Shown one piece after another: positions 1-12,291 of a stretch of DNA of 64,000 nucleotides (position 1 is the stretch's first letter; every line of letters starts with the position of its first letter). The notes under the pieces were generated by a model. It searched no databases. It was not told where the DNA came from and saw only the letters and a program-made list of their open reading frames with translations. The position numbers and the translations under genes are program-made. This DNA is from Glycine soja (taxonomy: Eukaryota > Streptophyta > Magnoliopsida > Fabales > Fabaceae). The stretch covers positions 4,761,261 through 4,825,260 of the forward strand of contig NC_041002.1 in assembly GCF_004193775.1 (NCBI RefSeq). The letters run 5' to 3'.

Positions 1-157
1 TCACATAAAGGCAAAAAAATGTCCCTAACAAGTTCTTTTATATAAATATGGATCGAAGTGAAATACATATTAATTTCCAACTGAGAGAAATGCGGTGCAA
101 TACTGTAACGTAATTATGTAAACATACCTCTAGACACCAGAGTGCAATTTATAATTA

Positions 158-181
158 AATAATAATAATAATAATAATAAT
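158..181. repeat. (AAT)n microsatellite
   Basis: Perfect run of AAT/TAA triplets. It lies in the first intron of the neighbouring minus-strand receptor gene, just inside the donor site. Read on the minus strand it gives a run of isoleucines that prolongs the open frame artificially. Confidence 0.9.
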
Positions 182-189
182 GTCCTTAC

Positions 190-1408
190 TTGCATTAATA
201 TTTGGTCTTGGATAAGCACGGACAGAGAAATTATCTGGAGCAGAGATGTCTATGCTATAATCACTGTCTGCTTTTTCTGGTTTGGACTTTCTGAAGATGC
301 ACCAAATGAGAAGAGCCAGAAGCCCGGAAATTCCCACAACACCTCCAACAATACCAAGAATTTGGCCTAGTTGCATCTCTGGTTCCTTCTTCTGGCTTTT
401 AATTGATGGCTTAATAACAGCTAAGGCCTCCACTTTCTGGCAATAAGAAGATGGATATTGATCACTTAAGCTTCTGTTTATCAAACAATTCCCATAATAA
501 AGTGTTGTTCGGTTTGAAGCCTTTGAACCAACGCAAGATGGCAATGTTCCCACCAAGAGGTTGTGTGAGATATCAACAAAAGTCAGAGAAGAACTACATG
601 ACACATTCAAAGAAAGGGAACCACTTAATTGGTTTGAAGCCAACTTTAGGTACTTGAGGGAAGGAAGAGAGAAAATAAATGACGGGATATTTCCAAATAT
701 CACATTGGAAGAGATGTCAAACAGCTCAAGTTTATAAACATGCATGAGTTGAGGAGGGATTCTACATCTCAAAGAGTTGTTTCTCAAGATAACCCTCACA
801 AGATTCTTGCTCAATGAAGGGAACTCAGGGCCTAATTTGTTGCCACTCAAATTGAGCTCTTCAAGAGAAGCTAGTTTTCCAAGATCAGGCACACTTCCAT
901 TGAAAAGATTATCAGCCAAAACAAGACTTTTTAGATTCTTCAAAGAGGACACTGAAGGTGTGATTTCCCCATAAATGAAGTTTGAGCTAAAGTTCATCAC
1001 TTCAAGAGACCAGAACCTGTCAATCTTGGAGGGCAAGGGACCCCACAAACCAAGTGACACCAATGACAACACCTTCAGATTTGAGAGCTTTGTCAAGACA
1101 GTAAAGAAAGACTCAATGGAGAATCTTTCTGAGAGAGTCTCAGATGAATTTCCAACGACAGTTAACTCGGTTACATGGCCATTGGAGCACACAATATTGA
1201 GAGAAGGAGAGGAAGGGAGGGAGCAGAAATTGGTCAAGTTGGTCCATCCATGAAGAGCTTGAGGGTATTCAAGAAGCTTCTGAACTTGGAGAAGGATTCT
1301 GTTCTCACTTGTCGTTAGCTGTGCACTTGGAATTGGAGTGAGCAGCACAAGAATGATTGCAATGATTGCAGGAAACAAGTAGTACAAAGAAACCAAGAAA
1401 TTCTTCAT
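190..1408 (-). CDS. LRR receptor-like protein (probable inactive kinase, At3g03770/At5g14210 type), first coding exon, partial
   Basis: N-terminal exon of a plant membrane LRR receptor-like protein. The start is the ATG at 1408. Residues 1-29 form a hydrophobic signal peptide. An LRR N-cap region follows (about 30-90, with FCSLPSSPSLNIVC), then imperfect leucine-rich repeats (about 105-300, e.g. LKSLVLADNLFNGSVPDL and LEELNLSGNKLGPEFP). A cysteine pair near 290-325 closes the ectodomain and a single membrane helix lies near 347-370, followed by basic FRKSKPEK. The visible frame runs on into an AAT repeat, but a good donor (GTAAGG on the minus strand) at 189-184 ends the exon at 190, leaving an incomplete codon. 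By family knowledge, the missing kinase-like domain is encoded by later exons, here left of position 1. Repeat order and the C-cap match the At3g03770 subgroup, whose kinase domain is thought inactive; ligand and partners cannot be inferred. Identification is by remembered family resemblance. Confidence 0.85.
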
Positions 1409-4400
1409 TTTCTGAGGGTGAAATTGACACCTGTGTTGTAGTGAGACAAAGAATGGTGAGTGAGTCTCAGAAAGAACAGTGTATAACTATATATTGCAGT
1501 GTTGAAGCTAACGAATTGAAATTCTCTATGCCACCAAGAAGCTTAACTGTAACAGCAGCAGTTATTGCTCCAAATATTAATGTTCTGCAAAATTCTTGAC
1601 TTCTTCTACTACTATTATTATTATAGTAAAACACATACTTTTGGAAACATTTATTTCTATTTTCTAATGCATTTCTTGTTATCAATTAAAATTTATTATA
1701 ATCAAATATAAAGTAATTTTTAATAATTTTCATTTAATAATAGAAAGTGTGATAAAAAGTATGTTAGATAATTTGCTGCTGACATTTCTATTATTATTTG
1801 GTATAGTATTGCATAATTTAATAACTTATTGATTTGTTTGCATGATATGAGGATAGAAAGTTTCGATAAGGTGGAGCTGGTAGAAACTTCGTAAAGAGAA
1901 TCTGGGATTCTAAAAAAGAGTGGGATTTTATGATTACATGTAACTGAAGCCACCAAAGTTGTTGATGGAAACCTTTTCAAAGAGTGTAAGTCAAGAATCC
2001 TGATCAGATGCTACGCAGACTACATCATCTTAATTACAACCAGGTTTTATATGCTGCCACGTGGACCCATGAAGCCCCATTTTCCACGATGCCAAATTCA
2101 ACAGTTCAACACAGTTTTTTACTTGGGTGTTGGCATGTTATTGTGGACCTGCCTATATGTTAATGTTGACCCAATTTTTTCTTTTCTAAAAAAGAAAATA
2201 TTCATGTGAAGCCACGCACGAGTATCACTATATCACAGTTATACTCCAATATGATACGTGATTTTGCCGCAATGCTACATAACAATTTAGCATTACATTG
2301 TAATTCACGGGAAAGTTATGTTTTTGGAGTATGAAATTGTATACGATACAGGCACATTGTAATTTCAAGATTGTTGCAATTTTTTTTATATAAAATTAAT
2401 TTTTTTTTCTTTAAATTTTTTAGGTATCTCGTATGAATCAATAAGTGCATCATCAATTTTGAAGTAGTCGTACATCGATGTGGGAGAGTATTTTCCTCTA
2501 AACAATATTTTAATTAAATTCAGGAAAATTTTAAATAAATAATAGTATATGTATTTTGAGAGATGAGAATGGAGTTTTCTTGTGTGTTTCTCTGCCAAAT
2601 TCGTTGGTTGTTCTGCTCTCTTTACTGAACAAGTTGGTGTGAAGGAGAGGTTTTCGTAAAATTCTTGTTTATTCGGATTCTTCAATGCTACAGTTAAGCT
2701 CCTATCATCTGGCTGCTGTAGACTTCATCCATGTTCCAACTAGGTTAAAATTATATTCATAATATTCATCAACAGAGGGGAACTATATTTCCTGGGTTTA
2801 TGTTCTTAGAAAAACTATTCGGTAACTGATTTATGTTAGAAAAATAACTTAAAATTGTGGTCATTCTTAGATAAAGAAATGTGTTAAAAATTTCACATCT
2901 CACAAATAGTCTTGAACAAAAGTAACATATTAAAATCTCAAATTAATTAAAAATAATATCAAAATAAATTATATAAATGAGAAATAATTTTTATTTATAA
3001 GTTAATTTTATAAGATTAAATTAGATTTAAATTCATTTTTTTGACATGATATTAGAATCTATTATAGAATCATTGATGGATCTCTTGTATTTGTTAACTT
3101 TTATAATGTATGTCTATTTAATTGTCTAAATTTGAAAATATTAAAAGCTACGAAGGAAATATAAATATCTAATTTAGGTAGTAAAATTTAAATATATAAC
3201 TAAAGAAGGAAAATTGAAATTATAAAAAAAAATATGTGCATAATATTTAAAAAAAAGTTGAATTCAAAATTTAAAAAAAAAGTTAAAATTATGTGTCCTT
3301 AAAGAAAAGTTTACTAAAAGATTAACTTACTTACATTGACTTTCCTTGAGTTCAGTATTAATTGCACTTACACTCTAATTGCAAATTTAAACATACTTCC
3401 CTTGTTTTATTAAGAACGGATGGAGTATAACAAAGTTAAACCTTGAGTTTTGGAATTTGCTGATTGTGGGTTTGTGTCGGCAAGGTGTTAAAAGGCATAG
3501 AGAAATTTAAAGTCTCGGGTTGCTACTTGCTACACATTATTACCTTTTAATGTGCCCTGAATTAGTTACACCTAATCCTCTTTTTGATGTTTCCAGCATC
3601 AGAAACTAAGCCTGAAATTTTGACACATTACTGGTTGCAACATATCAGTACAACAAGCAGCCATAAAGATTGAAGTTCAGTATGACAATTCTAGCATGGT
3701 CTCTTATGTCATTATATTTATGGACATGAGATTTCGTCAACTTTCTATGACTTCCAACTCAATTTCTATTTGCGCAGAAGAAGGCCACACCCAATTAATT
3801 TCTCACAGCTTCCATACATAGAATGATTATCAGAAAGAAATACTAGATAATAGTAACATATTCTTTTAAATACACTCAGTATTATTAGATTAAATTTAAG
3901 AAATTTGTTCGTAATTATAATATTAAATAAGTTTTACTTCCCATTTAATAAGTTTTAGCATGATTTTATAATTTTTAATATATTTTAATCAATAAATAAA
4001 CTTAACTTAAAGAGTGTGTCTATTAATATTCCTCTCTGGCTAGTAATCAAATAGTGGCATTCAATAAATTAAAAAGAAAAAAAAAACAGTGGAGGTCAAA
4101 TTTCAATAACTCAATAGTACCAACTAAATTAATAATTACTATCACAATCGATCTCATTGTAACATATTTATGTAACGTCAAACAAAATAAAAAATACTGT
4201 TATAAAATTTCTCACTATGGCGAGGGTTACTACTTAGTACTCTGATGATAGTAATTCGGGGCCGAGGTAGTGCAATTTTTCTTGAAAATATTTGAAATGA
4301 TACATTTATGATTTATATATAAGTAATCAATATTATTGTTTCAGAAAAGTCTAAAGAAATGACTTTGTCTCATTTTTATTTTTATTTTGTTAACTGACTT

Positions 4401-5290
4401 TGTCTCACTTCAAGTTTTGGCATACCAACGGCAAAAATGGTATGAGTGTATGACCTATCATTGAATGTGTTTTGTGTTAACTTCAAATGGGAAAGAATCA
4501 AACTCATAATATGTTCAATTATGTTGACGCTACTGGTCATTTAATCTTGTCTTTTATGTTGATATTGATAATGCCCTGCTTGGTTGGAACTCGAGTCGAG
4601 ATACATTAGAAGTTACATTTGGGTCTTTTTTCTGCCTAAATTAGAAAGGGAGTTAGTATTGATTACATGATAATTACTCACGGTCCCTATTAAAGGACTA
4701 AGAATTTTTATTCCAAAAGTAGCTTTTTTACACAATTATAATTCCGTTTTATAAAACACACAACAAAATGATGATTATATTATAAATTAATCTTTGTTCC
4801 TTTATATACAACGAAATTATAATTTTGTTATATTTTTTTTTTGTCTCAAACATAACAATGATATTATGATTCTGCTGTTATATTTTGTGGCACCTCTCGT
4901 AACAAGTCCATTGGGATGAAAAAATATCCATAATAGTATCTTGTTTCCATTGTATTTAAAAAAAAAAAAAAAGAAACACACATTTATGTGAAGCTTAAAT
5001 GTGTTTTTTTATTGAACACTACAACGTTGCATGTATTGCCCATTTATTAACCGAGACTATCTTTTTAAAACGTATTGATTGAACACCACTTTTCGCAAGA
5101 CCTATTTACTGAACAATCATCTTTCTTTACACGCATACCAATCGTATTAAATATAGACGCAATCTAAATCGTTAATGTTCTTGGTGTCATTTGAACCATT
5201 GATATGATATGGGTCACGAGAGAATGATAGATCATCTAATATAAATAATAGCAGGGGTTTGATGCAACTCAACATCTTTGTTTGATATTT
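1409..5290. other. AT-rich intergenic region
   Basis: Contains the presumed promoter and 5' leader of the minus-strand LRR gene (from 1409 upward). Beyond that are only AT-rich stretches, short homopolymers and chance frames under 100 codons with no recognisable domain. No clear gene or complete transposon was seen. Confidence 0.5.
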
Positions 5291-5307
5291 ACCATATTGC
5301 TTAAAAC

Positions 5308-5680
5308 ATGATGACTATATCAGCTCTTGTGTATTGTGATGATGATATGATTCCATCATCTGAAGGGATATTGTTTGAATGTCCTAGTAGTCCTCAAGTC
5401 ATCACAATAACTAACCACATGTCGCTTGGTGCCTTAAGGAAAACAATTATTGACATTGAATGTTACATAATATTACTTGATCTTTTTTACCGTTAACAAA
5501 TTTATGTTGGTGATGGTTGTGTTGAATACAAGTGTATGAAGTTTAAACATGATGATGATGTGAGAAAAATATTTTTCATCTTTTTGGAATTTAGTAGCAA
5601 AGGTTTGATTGAGTTGAATGCAAATTTTGGTCAATCTACCAATGAGATCATTGCTCTAATACATGTTAAATTTGTGTAGA
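5308..5680 (+). pseudogene. MuDR-type transposase N-terminal fragment
   Basis: Resembles the N-terminal region of plant Mutator-like (MULE) transposases. From the ATG at 5308 the frame gives a segment with LVYCDDDMIPSSEGILFECP, then an ALRKTI helix, LLDLFYR, and after an in-frame stop (TAA, 5494-5496) a further open part with YVGDGCVEYKCMKF and DDDVRKIFFIF up to a stop at 5679. This order (short strand, 'L..LK/RKTI', 'YR.P...G...Y....DDDV..MF') is typical of the MULE N-terminal domain. The catalytic and zinc-finger parts are not seen. Single stop, no downstream transposase: a dead fragment. Confidence 0.6.
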
Positions 5681-5784
5681 CATGTTTTTACTTTATCAAG
5701 ATTGTATGATGTTTGTTTATTTTATTTTCAAAAAAAATTGTATTATCAGTATTTATTCAATTGTTGCTTATCCAGATGTTTGTT

Positions 5785-8700
5785 TTATGAATCTATTGAA
5801 AGGTTGTTGCTACTACTAGGTGCGTATTGGTTCAACAGTCGATGAACACAAAAAATAAGTAAACGAAACACACCTTCAACTAAAAAAATATATATGTCAA
5901 AACAATAAAAATTTGTATGGATAATAATTATTAGATAATCATCTGCCTCTACCAACCTTTCTACCACCCTCTTGCTTTGCCTCTCTAAGCTGCACCCAAC
6001 TTCAAAGCCTCCCTGTAGCAATTGCAGAGCTTGTTGTATGGTCTGATGATAACTTGTTCCCTCTAGCACAACTTTGAGGTCTAGCAAGCTCTGCATGGAG
6101 CCTGACACCATTTGAATCCTACAAGAACAATATCAATTAGTAGGGGACATGAACAATGGTCCTTCTTATCATAAGGAGGTGCAGGAGACATGACACATCA
6201 TCCAGAGTGATGGTCATTTCTTCGACAGACAGGTAGAAGGACAACTCTCCTAGTGTCACCCCTCCATAAGGGCATTCACGAAGCCCTTGTTTGTGGCAGG
6301 GTACCATGACATAACTAAGGTTGATACCCCTGACCACAACACATAAGCCCTCACTATCAGCTCATTGGGGAGTGGTAAAATCTGACCACTATGGTTGACC
6401 AACATCATCTCTGGTCGTGGTTGTTGGATCAATACATGACCAACACAGTGGTCCCTTTAAGATTGGATCAATGACAAATCAACTGGACCTCCTCCAAATG
6501 GAGGTCCACTAATCATGTCAAATGCACGTGCCACTGCCTATGACTTTGGCTTTATCGATGAATGTTGTAACATTCCATTTTTCGTACACTAATTTAAAAA
6601 GGATTGTTATTTATAAATAAATAGAGTTTTAGAAAAATGATGAGGTTTTTGTAATTAAATAAATAAGGAGAAATAACTTTATTAAAATAATGATTTGAAG
6701 GAAAATTAAAATGATATTTTATTTATTCATTTGATAGGAAATAAAATAGAGTATTTGTTTATAAAATAATAAACAAAGAAAAATAGAGTAAATAATAGGT
6801 TGTGAGTATCCTAATTATAAATAGAGGCATCTTAGGTCATTTTTCAAACAATACTTCCTACGTCTCCTCTTTCTCAAAATCTTATTTTCCCTTCTTCTCC
6901 TCCTAAGACTCTCTCTTTTTCCTCATACCATCAAATCTGTCTCAGAAAAACGACGATCTCAAAATCATTCACCGTTGGATCATCGTGAAATTTGAGCACC
7001 AGGTTCAGAATTCATTTCCTAAAATTCTCACCATTGGGAATTACGAAAACATGTCGGTGCTGAGAGAAATACCCTTTGTATAATAACTTTTTCTTTTCCC
7101 CACAGAAACTCAAAGCTGTCTCAGTAAAACTACGATCTTGGACTCGTTAACCGTTGGATTATTGTGAAATTGTGATATGTGATTCTCGATTAATTTCTGC
7201 ACATCTTCACCATTGGGATTTGCGAGATACACGTAAACATAAGATGGTTGATTGTGACATAATGAGATGTGAAGTTGTGAAAATGAGTTTTAGTTGTGAA
7301 TAAGTGTGTGGTTAACACTTGATGTGACATTACCTGTGTGTGAGCTGTGAATTATACAATAATCAGACCAGTGTTTATCTTGAGAAAAATGTTGATGCAT
7401 AGTGTTAAAGGGAAAATGTAGGTTTCCTAGTTAGGAACCAATGTTAAATTGTAGCGCAATGTTTTAAACGTGTTTGAAACATGAGTGTGAGGTTGTGGAT
7501 ATTGTATAATTCATGAGGAGTGTCTGCTTATGATATTATTGTTGAAATCGAGTATAAATACAAAGTTAAACATGTGTTAATTTGTGAGATACATGTAAGT
7601 CTATGATGGTGGATTGTGACATTATGAGATGTTAAATTGTAGGCATGATATTTGGTTGTGAATAAGTGTGTGTGTTTAACACTTGATGTGACAATAATTA
7701 TGTTGTGAGGTGTGAATTATCCAATAACCCGACCAGTGTTTATATTGAGAAAAATGTTTATGCGCAGTGTTAAAGAGAAAGTGTAGGTTCCTAGTTAGGA
7801 ACCAGTGTTAAATTATAGCGCAATGTGTTAAACGTGTTTGAAACACGAGTGTGAGGTCATGAGTATTGTATAATTCATGAGCAGTGTCTACTTGCAAAAA
7901 TTATTTTAGGGGTTGGACCTGAATTAGGAAAGTGAGGCCCTAATGGATTCTTCAGAGTTTAGGCCTTGGGGGTAAAGACACTCTATTTGAGTGCTCCTTT
8001 AAGCCTATGTTGATCCCATATGATTGGAACATTCTCGCAAAATGGAGTGACCTTAACTGGTCACCTTATGATTTTACTTAGTAAGAGTGACCTGACATAC
8101 CTATTGTGTGGTGTGTCTTGTTATGTACTCCTAAGCGCCTCATAGTGGTTTTTCAGTGATGGGGTACCACATTGCATGTAGACTTGAGTCTTAGTATAAT
8201 TTTTGCATAATGCTTGCTAGTTGTTTATTATGAAATTAATGAGTGTTATTACATCTTGACTCGAGTGTGTGATTCATGTATAATGTGATTAATGATTGAA
8301 AAGTGAATTTTAAAGATAAAGTGGTGAAGTGACGTAGGTTGTATTAAGTTATGTTATGTTATAAATATTTCCATAATTTATTTTGATTACGTCTTTTTTA
8401 TTTGTTTTGTTATTTTTTTGTGTGATAACTCACTCCCTGTGTGCTATTTGTGTTTGGATCCTATGATGATCTCGAACCTTGTGTTCGTGGGAACAAATGA
8501 CTAGGTGGATGACTTTAAAGAACCTCGTGACAGAGGACGTTGAGACACAATACGCTAATAAGATGTGACATTGGGGATGAGTTTTTATTTGAATTGGATG
8601 GTGTTATTTTATTTTATTTTACCTCACTGATTTAACAAAATTTTTTTTGTAAACTTTGATGGCCTTGTTTTGAGCCGAATATGTTCTTAATAAACCTTAT

Positions 8701-8912
8701 TTGGTAATAGTGAAGTGAATGTGAACATTTTACTCACGTGAATTTGTTGATCAATATTTTTATGTTTTATTTATTTATATGTATGTCGGGGTAGAGGGTG
8801 TTACAAATGTTGTCACCCACGTGCTTATGTAGTCAACCTCTGATGCCTCTCTCCAGCATCCTCCTCTTCATGTGAGGGGCTCGAGCCCTCATCAGAGGGA
8901 TCACGTCGAACC
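5785..8912 (-). pseudogene. Plant mobile domain (PMD/MAIN-like) gene remnant, split by a solo LTR
   Basis: Reads on the minus strand from about 8912 down to 5785. At 8912-8811 the frame starts MVRRDPSDEGSSPSHEEE, like the acidic leader of PMD proteins. After the LTR (6566-8805) the sequence near 6540-6480 gives MISGGPPFGGGPVDLSLI, and at 6337-6137 it gives EEMTITLDDVSCLLHL, the hallmark 'GEMTITLDDVSCLLHLP' motif of the transposon-linked plant mobile domain. Several in-frame stops and shifts show it is dead. PMD genes are found both as host genes (MAIN, MAIL1) and within Mutator-type elements. The adjacent MuDR fragment on the opposite strand suggests the latter here. Confidence 0.65.
6566..8805 (+). 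mobile_element. Solo LTR of an LTR retrotransposon, TSD AATGT
   Basis: The unit starts TGTAACATTCC and ends GGGTGTTACA. It is flanked on both sides by AATGT (6561-6565 and 8806-8810), so it has the TG...CA ends and 5-bp target duplication expected of an LTR. No internal coding region is present, so it is best read as a solo LTR or a non-autonomous element. A TATAAATAG box at 6816-6824 fits an LTR promoter in plus orientation. Two blocks inside (about 7225-7560 and 7590-7900) are near copies of each other. The short motif ccgttggat.atcgtgaaat also occurs twice (about 6972 and 7150). A diverged relative in reverse orientation lies at 27660-30346. Confidence 0.75.
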
Positions 8913-9019
8913 ATGTATAAAGCTTGTTTGGTCAAAGTCATCTGAAATTAAAGGAAAAACAATTAAATTGTTAATAAAAAATAACAAAAAATTAATTATT
9001 AAAAACAATAAAAACTTTA

Positions 9020-9305
9020 ATAACCAAAACGAAATCATGATTCTATTGTGGTTCATGCCAAAAACCACAATAGAATCACGACTATGTTGTGTGTTTTGAC
9101 ATGAACCACAACAGAATCATGATTGTGTTGAGGTTTATGGCAAAAGCCACAACAGAATCTTGATTCTGTTGTGGTTCATACCATAATACACAACAAATGA
9201 ACGAAATCGTGATTATGTTTGTGTTATTCAAAACAAAAAAAAAAGTAATGGAATCATAATTCTGTTGTATAGAAATCTACAATGAAATCACGATTTCATT
9301 GATTA
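9020..9305. repeat. Array of short palindromes around a ccacaa(c/t)agaatc motif
   Basis: The motif CCACAA(C/T)AGAATC and its reverse complement alternate several times. 9039-9053 and 9063-9077 form a perfect 15-bp inverted repeat with a 9-base loop. 9147-9174 is a 28-base perfect palindrome apart from its 2-base centre. More degenerate copies run to about 9300. The array follows the PMD remnant on its upstream (5') side. Confidence 0.75.
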
Positions 9306-9329
9306 CAAAACACTAGAAAAAGTACCAAA

Positions 9330-9560
9330 TCATAGGGGGTGTGCAAAAAGAGAGAACAAAAGGGTTAGGGAGGAGAAAGGAAGGTTCGTTTGGGTTGGGT
9401 AATGAAAGGTTTGGGTTGGGGAGGAGGAAGGAGAAGGAAAAGGAAGAAAAAGAAGGATAAGGGACATGTAGTAGGAAGAAGGTAGGAGAAAGGGAAAAGG
9501 AAGAAGGAAGAGTGGGGAATTTTGAAGTTGGGGATAGAATGATAATTTCAAAAAGGAGTA
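9330..9560. repeat. Purine-rich tract (G/A on plus strand)
   Basis: Strongly purine-biased sequence made of GGAAGGAG/GGAGAAAG-like words. The long minus-strand frames here, rich in S, P, F and L, are by-products of this composition and are not called as genes. Confidence 0.7.
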
Positions 9561-9599
9561 GGGACCAATAATAATTTGTTAAGGGGACAATGTTAACAC

Positions 9600-10102
9600 C
9601 CAACTAGAAATTATATTTAGGCCTCACTCTTGTAAAAAAAAAAAAATGATAGCTCTCATCATTACAACTTAATATATTACGTACATAGGTTAAATTAATT
9701 CTCTACTTCTCATATTTTTACCAAATTTTTAATTGTTTTTTATTTTTTTTAATTGGTTTCGTTAACTTTTTTTGAATTAGATCTTTCCATTTAATGGTCG
9801 TTATAAAAAATTAATGCAAACACTTAATTAGATGTGTAGAAAATGGATTAGTCCTTCTAGTGTGTTGTAAGCACAATTAATACTCTAGAAACATCAATCC
9901 ATTATCTGCACCTCTAATTAGGTGTTTATGATTAATTTTCATAACAATAATTTAGACAAGAGAATCCAATTTAAAAAAAATTAAGAACTCAATTAAAAAC
10001 AAAATTTAAAAATCAACTTAAAAATTTGATAAAAATATGACAATAGGTAAAACAATTAAATCTATTATATATATATATAAAGTCAATGAGGATAAAATTT
10101 TA
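9600..10102. other. AT-rich spacer
   Basis: Contains poly-A runs and a short (AT)n near 10064-10080. No gene or clear element was seen. Confidence 0.5.
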
Positions 10103-11506
10103 AGGTAAAGAGTCACTTTTATCCCTTAATGTGTAATTCGCTGACAAATATGTCCCTAAAAGATGAAAATATAAAATATAGTTTCAGAAAGTGTAAAAAG
10201 TGCGACAAATATATCTGACCGTTAACTTCCATCCTTCACCATTAATAAAATAGCTTACGCAATATAGACGGATAAACTTGACACTGTAATGATGGTCAAC
10301 ATGGTCATCTCTAATTGTCTGCACATGGATATATTTGTCATAATATTTTTTTGACTTTTTATCTTCCCACTCCGCTGACAAATGCATCCCTGAAAGATGA
10401 AAATGCAAAATTTAGTCTCTGAAAGTATAAAAAGTGGGGAAAATATATCCAAACGTTAATAATAAATAGACTAATTATTATAATTTTGAAAAATTTATAA
10501 TGACTACGACAAAATTTCGGGAGATCTATATCACATCAGTAAGTATCTATTTTCGTTATATAATTTTTAAGCTTCATTAACAGTTGATACATGCATAAAA
10601 TATTACCAATAGAAGTGAATTTTTATTACTTTGGCGAATTCTTCTTACTTTTCTTCAACTACAAAAAAATCAATCTTTTGATTGTTAACTCTTAAATAAA
10701 TGCTATCAACATAGGAAAAAAAAAGAAATTTTACTATAAAACGATAAGAAAATCATTGTTTCTGTTTAATCAAACACTATTTATTTAATTATTTTTTTAT
10801 AAATTTTTTATAATAAAATATGAATGTTTATTAGTATATCCAATAACATCAAATTACAAATTATGATAAAAGTTTGTTGATTTTTATTTTTTTTAAATCA
10901 TACACAATTATTTTTTATTAACTGATCATTTAAAAAATCATAACCTTAAAAAAAAATCATTCCAAAGGAGGTGAGTGTTTTTACAAATTAAAAGTGTCAT
11001 TGTAATTGTAATTTTTCCTAAAAATTATTCATGGATCTAATTTAACTATAATGTTTTATAATAAACATTTTTTTTACTTGAACCTTTCATAAAGTATGAG
11101 AATGTAAAAAAAAAAATATAGTTTATAAAATGAATATTCTTTTTTATTCTAGACTCAATTTAATTTACGAGTTTGTTAAAAAAAAATTCACAATCATTAT
11201 AATTTTTTACAAATTATAATAATTATTTGTCAATGAAATGAGAAGATGAAACGTTAAAAAAAAATATTATATGACAAACATGTTTTTATGCTGACAATTA
11301 GAGATGATTACGTACAATTATTTCAATGACAAATTTGTCTCTTCATGTCACGTAGACTATTTTATTAACGGTGACGAAAGTTAACGGTCGGCGGATATAT
11401 TTTTCGCACTTTTTATTCTTTCAGGGAATAATTTTATATTTTCACATTTCAGGGACATATTTGTGAGCGACTTATACATTTAGGGACACAAATAATTATT
11501 TATCCT
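10103..11506. mobile_element. Mutator-like non-autonomous element with long inverted ends
   Basis: The left end starts AGGTAAAGAGTCA and the right end finishes ATTATTTATCCT. The outer parts are inverted copies of each other: 'ctgacaaatatgtccct...agtgcgacaaatatat' on the left pairs with the block at 11380-11490. The left arm carries a second copy of the same block (10141-10215 and about 10375-10455), so the arm is partly duplicated. The middle is AT-rich without coding potential. The flanks (aaaatttta / aaattttat) are only a rough target duplication. It shares its end sequences with the element at 26816-27419. Confidence 0.6.
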
Positions 11507-12239
11507 AAATTTTATAAGGAGAGATGTTAGGATTTAATACTAACCATTGGATCTAATCTAACGATCCTAATAAAATTTCTCATTAATTAAAAACGTCACA
11601 TGACCTATTTGTCATCTTCTCACGAGCGTCCCTCTCTCTTCCAATTATTGTGAGGCATTCGCTTCGCCATTCAAGTTTCTTTAACAAACACCATTGTGCT
11701 GCAGCGGGAAAGCAAGGGAAGATCCAGATTCATGCATTCTTATTTCCTTTTCTCGCCCTTTAAAGGTTCAACCGTTCCAATTTCTAGACAATCAAAAAAG
11801 CTTAATTTATATTGTTTGAGCATGGCCTGATATCTGTGGATTCAGAACAAAAAAGCATAAGCCACAAAGGTGAAAACTATTAATTGTTGCACTGTGCAGG
11901 ACTAGATGCACCCAAAAACCCAAAAAAACAAAAATGCTTATATCAATAAACAAATCTATGGGCCAAACTAGAATAAAAAGGCCATGATTGTTTTTCCGAT
12001 TCCATTTCTGAACGATCAACAAACAAAAGGGTAAAATTAATTTGAAATTCTTCTCAAGTGGGTGAGAAACAAAAAAGGGTAATATATTGGATTTGAAGGC
12101 ACCATTTTTAATGTCGCACAGTTTAATTACTTCCCATATCATCTTCTGCTTTTCAAGCACAACGAAAGAGGGATTGGGGGAGTGTGGAACGCGAAAGAGC
12201 AATATCCTCTCGTAATACAAATTTTCTCACTTCATATGA

Positions 12240-12291
<52 letters not shown>

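Noticed and set aside
155..189. Poly-isoleucine end of the LRR protein frame
   Set aside because: It lies past a good splice donor and comes from the AAT microsatellite in the intron.
9313..9603. Overlapping minus-strand frames rich in S, P, F, L
   Set aside because: By-product of the purine-rich tract; two frames are open at once and neither has a domain.
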